This document shows, one piece after another, positions 57,621 to 64,000 of a stretch of 64,000 nt of DNA; position 1 is the stretch's first letter, and the number at the start of each line of letters is the position of its first letter. Origin of the DNA: Deroplatys truncata (taxonomy: Eukaryota; Arthropoda; Insecta; Mantodea; Mantidae). The position numbers were made by a program, and so were the translations under genes. Under the pieces are notes generated by a model. The model worked only from the letters and a program-made list of their open reading frames with translations, ran no database searches and had not been told where the DNA came from. The stretch covers positions 21,853,001 through 21,917,000 of the forward strand of contig CM060979.1 of NCBI GenBank assembly GCA_030765065.1, given 5' to 3'.

Positions 57621-58790
57621 ATACATATCATATCAGGTAATCCAATTGCTTACCTTACTAATAGAAGCTTTAATTTAATTACTGCAATGAACACTTTCCA
57701 CAACTCTTGTTATAACCTTTTGAGTATATAATTGATTTATCTTTTCGTCCGTTCAGAGTTCCTACTTCTGCTCTTGAAACTCACTTCCACTTCAACAACC
57801 ACAGAACACGAAAGAAAGCCTTTGTCCACATTTGTAACCCAAATTAATGTAGGGGAAATCCCCTCCCCTTCCACGCTGCCAGACACTTGCTGTCAACCCT
57901 ATAAGCATGAAAACGCAAACCAAAGAGTATACAGTTTAAACACACAGGTTGCCATCTAGTTGACACAAGACGAGACGCACAAAATAACAAAACTAGTGGA
58001 AGATTGGCATTGTACAGGAGAAAAGAATGGGTTAAGTAGTAGTAAAAGTTCCACAAAGAATGATAGCTAATATAATTTGGATAATGTACAAGCACCTAAT
58101 GTATCATATTTTTTTAAATCTGCTTATAGGGAGGTTAGTGCAAGGCAAAATGTTCAAGTTTGTGACACATAAGATGATTAGATTGGATTGCATTCTGTGA
58201 GTTCATTAGCAGCCATAAAGACTTGTGAACATAGAACATGTCAAAGAAAGGTACAAATATTACATATAAACATAAATATTACACAGAGTATAGGACATTT
58301 AAAATAAAATAAAGACATACCATATGCGTGACAAGGAAATGTACAATATAGTAACATATTACATAGACTACAGAACATTAAAAAAATAATACAAATACAT
58401 TGTATACAAAATGAAACAAATAGATGATGCCTTATTAAATGTTTTTTGTTTGAATAATTTCCTTCTATTTTTGCTGACGTATTTAATTAGTTTTTCAATA
58501 CATGCTTGATACATGTGTTTTATGTATAACTAAATGCTGACATTCTTTGTACATGTTTTTTTAATGATTTGTATATTATTGCAGAACGCAAATCTATGAC
58601 GTTTCTGTCGTTGTAGGATAACAACTCTTAATTAATGAATAGTAAACAGCAGTATACAAAGAATAACACTGCATAATACCAAGCCAAAGCCTTTCCTACT
58701 TTCCCACCTTATTGAAAAACAAGTAACAATATTTGAGTTTAAAACAAAAGTGACAATCTCAATATTCTAGCAAATGAGTAAGGCAAACTG
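57621..58790. other. No recognisable gene
   Basis: AT-rich sequence, no supported coding frame or repeat. Confidence 0.35.
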
Positions 58791-58796
58791 AAAGGG

Positions 58797-59069
58797 GTGC
58801 AGTTTTTGAATAAAATTACTCGTGTCTTTTATTGTTTTCTCTGCAGGTTGAGAAAATTATTTAAAACACTGTTGATTTTATTTAAAACCTGCACTCCTTT
58901 CAGTTGGGTTCCTTACGTTTCAAAAGCGGTGGCTGGGGCTGGCAGTGGTGCACAAGAGCAGGCGGGTTCGGTTGATAATGTAGTCAGGTGCATTACCGAC
59001 CGAAGGGTTAGTTTCCGCAAACGTCTACAACGAAACATCGGGAAAAAAGCGCCCTATGCGACACCTTAA
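58797..59069 (+). CDS. Hypothetical open frame of 90 codons
   Basis: The stretch from ~58845 follows a good splice-acceptor sequence (TTGTTTTCTCTGCAG) and is clearly more GC-rich than its surroundings in the second half (KAVAGAGSGAQEQAGSVDNV, then TDRRVSFRKRLQRNIGKK, ending at a stop at 59067). I do not recognise it. It could be a small last exon, a processed gene fragment or chance. The start shown is not supported over a splice-in at 58848. Confidence 0.25.
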   Translation: MQFLNKITRVFYCFLCRLRKLFKTLLILFKTCTPFSWVPYVSKAVAGAGSGAQEQAGSVDNVVRCITDRRVSFRKRLQRNIGKKAPYATP

Positions 59070-59277
59070 CCCCATAATTGAGTTGAGAACCTGGTATTAA
59101 TCTGTGTGTAGTACTGAAATCCCCATAGCTATCATTTCATGTGTGGCTGTGTACTGTAAACAGACCTATCAGCGAATTCTTGTATTGCATTGGAAGCTGC
59201 TGCAGCACAGTGTATCACACGGGATACCAAAATCGGAACGAAGCAGTTAGTTGCTGACGTCAAAACAATGCAGTTTT

Positions 59278-59845
59278 ACTTTCTCTACCACGTGCATAGT
59301 AGATAGAGGGGTGTTGCATTCCACCCCAAAAATTCGATACCAAGATTTCACCAGAAATACATGTTTTGAAGCCCCTGAAAACAAATAAAGCATGTTTGGA
59401 AATATGCCCGCGCGCGTATGTGTGTCTGAGCAGCATAACTCAAAAGCAAAGTCGGATAAGTACCAAGCTTGGTGTTCATGTTCAGTACCTTCCAAAGACG
59501 CGACACGAACATTTTCAACAAAATCCCCCATCCAAAACTACGCTTTACATAGAAAATTTTTCGAAATTTTTTATTTTCTAAAAAATGGCTCTAACGGCTT
59601 TGATTAAACTACCGCATATTAAAGATATTTACATGACAGATAAAATGTATATCATGAATTCTCTGGGAATGGCCTGTGAAGTCCTCTGCATTCGGATGGA
59701 ATTTTGTGCAATCTTTTTTTATAACTGGTAAACGTTAAATGATAGACGAAAACCTACTACACAAACAAATGCAGATCCCTTTAAAGCACGCAATTTATTT
59801 CAAATATGTTTTTCTGTGACATAAGCCATTTCTGAGACATCCGTT
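59278..59845 (-). mobile_element. R1 repeat, diverged reverse copy, 5' truncated
   Basis: Begins with ACTTTCTCTACCACGTGCAT (reverse right end), contains the FAECNT.. and AACTCAAAAGC blocks corresponding to the other copies, and fades out near 59845 before the R1 left end. The most diverged of the R1 copies. The CA tract is reduced to GCGCGCGTATGTGTGTCTG. Confidence 0.75.
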
Positions 59846-60540
59846 AGTAATGGATCGGATTGGCCAATCTCTTGAAGTCATGTCAACATTCAGTTGTGTC
59901 TCACAATTGCATGGAAACATAATGGAAACAATTTTAAGACCAGCGTGCAGCGTTCAGTTCTTAAACATTTAACTATCGTTGTTCCCTTTGTTTCTATAAC
60001 GAAATGTGTAATCTAGCTATTTCTTGAAAGGTCTACTTGGATTAAAATGTAGTAATTATAAAAATAATATTATCATCACTATCGTTATTATTAATATCAT
60101 CACTAGGGCTCGGATTCTTAGGCAAATATATAAGTGTGGTAATATATACTTGAAACTGAGTTTAATGTTCTGGATACCCATTCAGGAGCATGTCTTTTTG
60201 GTTTTATTTAGCATAAATAGATATTTTCTGATTTTTGCACGTAAACAAATAGTTTCGGATATTCACATAAATAAATGAAAATCACATAATTTCTAACCAG
60301 TCGCCATACTGCCTATTGAATGTTCAGTTACTTAAGCCAGGTGTAATTATTTTTAATTAAGAAATGCAAGAATTGATTTGTCAGTTATAGTATCCCACCA
60401 GATGAAATAATGCATAAACATTCTCCCTCTTCAAGCAGAAGACAACCAACACAATAACTAGTACCTATATGGAACCTTCATGACCCGATAGATAGGAGCG
60501 GGACATTTCAATATCCCCGTGTGCGTGACTCAACATTTCT
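59846..60540. other. No recognisable gene
   Basis: AT-rich, no supported frame. It probably contains the missing left border of the transposon that follows, which was not found. Confidence 0.35.
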
Positions 60541-60547
60541 TATTGCT

Positions 60548-61414
60548 TCACCCTCCAGCTGTAATGTGGTGTTGGAAAGTGACGTAACGACAGTTCGAGT
60601 TCACAATGGATTGAACCTGTCTAAATTGAGTAGTACAAGCTGTACTACTTCTTGCACTATGGGCTGGACAGCCAACATGCTGGTACCATAGGTTCCTTCT
60701 AGTCTGCAAAAGAACGTCTTCTAGCATCTGTGGCAAATGGTCTGTCAGAATGCGATACTTGTGCGAGTTCATTGCTCCTTCTATGAACAAAGGGCCTATG
60801 AGCTGATGGTTCACTATTCCACACCACACGTTTAAACTCCATAGACGCTGATGTTCCACCTGACGAAGCCAACGGGGATTGTCAGCAGACCAATAGTGCA
60901 TGTTTCTGCGGTTTATCTGACCATGATTAGTAAATGTTGCCTCATCACTAAACAAGATACATGGTGAATCTGGAATATCATGTCTTAATGCCCATGTACA
61001 AAAGTTAACACGATTCCCAAAATCGTTTCCATGCAGATCTTGATGGAGAGAGATGTGATAGGGGTGGAACCTATGTCGATGGAAAATGCGCAGTACACTT
61101 GCCTGACTTATGCCACTTCCACGTGCGGTTGTGCGGGAACCAATTTGCGGATCTACTGCAACGGCAGCCAAAACATTAATTTCTGCCACTTCTCCAGTCG
61201 CTTGTTTGTTTCTGTTACGTTTTCGAGAAGTTACAGTACCACTTTCACGTAATTGGTTGAAAAGGTTGATAAATAATTGCCGAGATGGTTGACGTCTATT
61301 GGGATACGTTTTCCGCATACACCGTACAGGAAGGAACTGCGTTCTTCCTACGCTCTCCATACACCATGAGCATGTCGGCGTTTTCTGCATTAGTAAACCC
61401 CATCTGCCACTCAC
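60548..61414 (-). pseudogene. DUF4817/DDE-type mariner-like transposase, truncated
   Basis: A single unbroken 288-residue frame. Residues ~30-60 (YPNRRQPSRQLFINLFNQL) are the N-terminal helix-turn-helix domain of the DUF4817 type; ~95-115 (RTTARGSGISQASVLRI) is the second helix-turn-helix; the catalytic domain starts with LFSDEATFTNHGQINRRN (first Asp, ~157) and continues with LNVWCGIVNHQLIGPLF. The second catalytic site reads YQHVGCPAHS (~244), with Val in place of Asp, and the third site is missing because the reading frame ends in unrelated sequence. Despite the long frame it is inactive. The promoter-side terminal repeat lies at ~61832-61856. Confidence 0.8.
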
Positions 61415-61831
61415 GACTTACTGCTTGAACTGTCACAAATTAACTGACCAGAAAGTTGCAATGGAATAAATGAACACAAATCACAAAGCAAACTAACATA
61501 ACGTCGTACCTAGTAACTAAGCAGGTTGAATGGCACAAACAATTGTTGGGGTGGAAACTTTTGAAAATACGATTTCTCGTAAACACTTGCACAAGAATTC
61601 TGCAACAAAGACCATTGACATTGTAATTTACCTTAGATTTATTTTGTTGATGTAACTAGACATTGTTCCTTTTAAAAAATTGTATGTTTGCTCAAAAAAT
61701 ACACTTTCTCAGGATTATTAAAATCTGTTTATAGGCTAAATGTATGAGCTCCTGGCTACCAATCAATGCTGTTAAAACTGCACATCAATAGCACTTTCCA
61801 TTTCCGAAATATTTGCGGTACAAGTTTTAGG

Positions 61832-61857
61832 TGATTCATCCTGTATATATAAATTAC
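61832..61857 (-). repeat. Terminal inverted repeat of the DUF4817-type transposon (right end)
   Basis: Read inward on the minus strand: TACAGGATGAATCACCTAAA followed by ACTTG, next to a TA. A matching left end was not found before 60548, so the element is truncated there. Confidence 0.6.
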
Positions 61858-62039
61858 TTAGCTGTACTATATTATCTTATTAGCTAGGATTAAGAGTGTT
61901 ATAGCTCATGTATTATTTATTTCAGTGCTAAATGCATATACTACATTGACGTCTACAGTCTTTAGCCCTGGTCATTCTCAGTAGACCGCAGTTTTCATTT
62001 AACATAAGTTATTATCTCTAAAGTGTTAATACATTGACA

Positions 62040-63078
62040 TTATCTACCCTTTGTCTATTTGTCTCTGCCATTTGAGTTTCACTCTCCATAGCAATTTCCC
62101 TAAATCTCTTAACTGACTTTTTATCTTTAAAAATCTCATTTAATCCTACCACTTCATTTATCTTAACCATTTATTTTTATCGGCTCCTTTCTCTATTCAT
62201 TAGCTCCATACATTAAAGCATTATGTAAGACTCATTTTATTCTCCCTCCAAAATTGGGCAAAGCCCCTGTGTAACCTCCCCTGATACTTTTTAACTCCCA
62301 AATCCCTAATCTAAATAGGCAAACCCTGATGGCTCGCTTCTATTACAGATTTCGACATATAATTCGTTTTCTATGCCTGCTTTAACTCTGTTATAGAATT
62401 GTAAGAAACTTCTTTTCTCTCATTTAAGCAATTAAAATCTGCCTATCCATATCCTCCAATCGTGTTCTAACTCCCTTCCAATAGCCCCTATATAGATTAC
62501 CAATTCTAGACCAAACATCACCTAACCCATTCTTTACCAATTTCTCCATTATTCTACCTAGCCAAGTTTTGCTTTTCAAATTATTTACTTGAAACCTCAG
62601 GCATAATTTCTGCTATTTCCTATCCTTTTAATTCCAATTCTAATTTATCTTCTAAGATCTCCTTCACCTCCTGTATGGGCCTTGCCCCATTTCTTTCCCG
62701 CACACCTGATATAACTAAATTATATCTCCTATGTTTATCCTCCAGGTGTTTCCAATCTTCTGTTGATACCCTGAACTTCCGTTTTCACTTGCTTCATCCT
62801 TATCTCTTCTTTAATTTATCTTCGTAGATTATTAATTTTATTTCCCAGTCTTTCTTCCATTCCATCCATGTTTGCTAAAATTACATCCAACGCTTGTTGA
62901 TTTTCCTTAGGCCCTGAATTAATTTTTATCCCTCCAGTAACCATTAGTAACAACCCAATCACACCCAAAAGGGCACAAATATTCACCATTTCCTCTTTAC
63001 TTCCTTTCTTCCTCATTTGGTAGCTTTTAATGTTACTAGAAAGCCCACTTCTTCCTCTGTACACATTGACACCCATTT
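62040..63078 (-). pseudogene. LINE-type ORF1 fragment with a 2A-like motif
   Basis: On the minus strand a hydrophobic stretch (ICALLGVIGLLLMVT) is followed by GGIKINSGPKENQQ (62909-62935 for the GGIKINSGP part), then the helical segment DVILANMDGMEERLGNKINN and decayed sequence down to ~62040. The layout of a hydrophobic helix plus GxxExNPGP near the ORF1 start is known from several non-LTR retrotransposons, where the 2A-like peptide interrupts translation. Here NPGP is NSGP. The downstream frame has stops. Confidence 0.55.
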
Positions 63079-63080
63079 TT

Positions 63081-63927
63081 ACTTTCTCTACTACGTATAG
63101 TAAGTAGGGGAAGTATTGCATTCCACCCAAAAATTCGATACCGAGATTTCACAGGAAATACATGTTTTGAGGTGCACTAATGCATATAAAGCATTTTTGG
63201 AAACATGTCCGTGTGTGTGTGTCTGTCTGTGTGTCTGTGAACAGCATAACTCAGAAACGAACAGTCGGATAAACACCAAACTTGGTATTTAGGTTTAGTA
63301 TCTTCCAGAGATGCGACAAGTAGGTTTTCAAGAAAATCCTCCCACCCCAATTACCCTTTACATGGAAAGTTTTTCGAACATTTTAATTTTCTCAAAAATA
63401 GCTCTAACGATTTTGATTAAAATATGATATATTTTTATTTACTTTCATGACAAATAAAATGTATATCTGGAATTTTCTGGGAATGTCTCCAAAAGTATTC
63501 TTCATTGTGAATGACTTTTGCATAACTGGTAAACCATAAGAGATAGACATATTTTTACTGCACAAAAATGTAGATCGCATTAAAATACACAATTTATGTC
63601 ATATACATCTGTTTTGTTGAATGAGCCATTTTCGAGATATTGCTTGTTATTCCCTTAAATTTTCCAATACTTTTTCTCAAATGGGAATTCGTTATTCATT
63701 TTTTGTCCTAGTAATGCAAAGAGAATGGAATACTCCACAAGGTAACCAGCTCTTAAAATATTTGACTATCGCTGAAAGCCTACCAATTCCCCTTGCATCT
63801 ACAAGAAAATTAGCAATAAGATTAACATCTCGATATCACGATTAACATGAAGCATATGGAGAATAAGCGTTTGTAAAAATAGTTCGTACAAGAGTAGAGA
63901 AAGTCATGTGAGTGTAACACATCAGAT
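63081..63927 (-). mobile_element. R1 repeat, reverse copy inserted upstream of the ORF1 fragment
   Basis: Same ends as other copies (ACTTTCTCTACTACG at 63081; TCTGATGTGTTAC ending at 63927), A/T-runs at both borders. The CA tract is short and interrupted. It separates the ORF1 fragment from sequence at 63928-64000 that may be its original 5' flank. Confidence 0.9.
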
Positions 63928-64000
63928 TTTTGTACTTGTGCCTTTTCCCTTAACTATTCCGAGCTCTCCTTACATGTAACCTCACTGGTCCACTTCTGGC

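Overview
The window looks like part of a large, AT-rich, repeat-loaded arthropod genome, most likely an insect. The evidence is GT/AG introns, one conserved animal gene exon, and a crowd of eukaryotic transposons: Ty3/gypsy LTR, several LINE lineages, Penelope-like, hAT, mariner/Tc1, Merlin, piggyBac and tRNA-derived SINEs. There are no operons, no bacterial-type genes, no CRISPR arrays and no rRNA or tRNA genes that I would defend. The species cannot be read from the sequence.

Host gene: the only convincing cellular gene is a long 5' coding exon on the minus strand at 1071-2861. It encodes the N-terminal region of a ZNFX1-like protein (NFX1-type zinc-finger/helicase family) and runs off the left edge. 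The rest of the window is mostly mobile DNA.

Layout: 3.7-5.1 kb is an LTR copy (family B) carrying a 475-bp Penelope-like mini-insertion with candidate hammerhead ribozymes. 6.8-7.9 kb is an element with a 24-bp perfect terminal inverted repeat. 7.95-21.0 kb is an old LINE (LINE-A) that was hit twice, first by an 850-bp repeat (family R1) and then by an 8.5-kb Ty3/gypsy element with open gag and pol and near-identical LTRs. 22.2-25.2 kb is a 3.0-kb hAT element with an 8-bp target duplication, containing a SINE and a perfect 94-nt palindrome. 26.6-28.2 kb and 48.2-50.6 kb are two related broken DDE transposases; the second is interrupted by an LTR. 29.4-31.2 kb is an R1 repeat inserted into another R1 repeat. 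32.4-33.0 kb is a Tc1/mariner MITE. 34.2-37.1 kb is a second LINE (LINE-B). 37.1-39.4 kb is a Penelope-like element with a GIY-YIG domain, an inverted partial copy, and a mariner in its tail. 42-44.3 kb holds two more LINE fragments. 44.6-47.6 kb holds a second family-B LTR, a hAT tail, a second mariner and a SINE. 52-53.9 kb is a Merlin remnant and an R1 copy. 55.5-57.6 kb is a cluster of tandem repeats. 59.3-63.9 kb holds R1 copies, a DUF4817-type transposase and a LINE ORF1 with a 2A-like motif.

How the parts relate: the value of the window is its nesting. Removing the gypsy element plus one copy of its 4-bp duplication restores the LINE-A reading frame. Removing the SINE restores the hAT frame. 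Both the Penelope mini-element and one mariner have an unfilled copy of their target elsewhere in the window. The most unusual signals are tandem primer-binding-site-like modules inside the LTR 3' ends, the tiny Penelope-like unit with two hammerhead-like cores, and the self-nesting R1 family with Helentron-like ends. No intact new multigene system was found.
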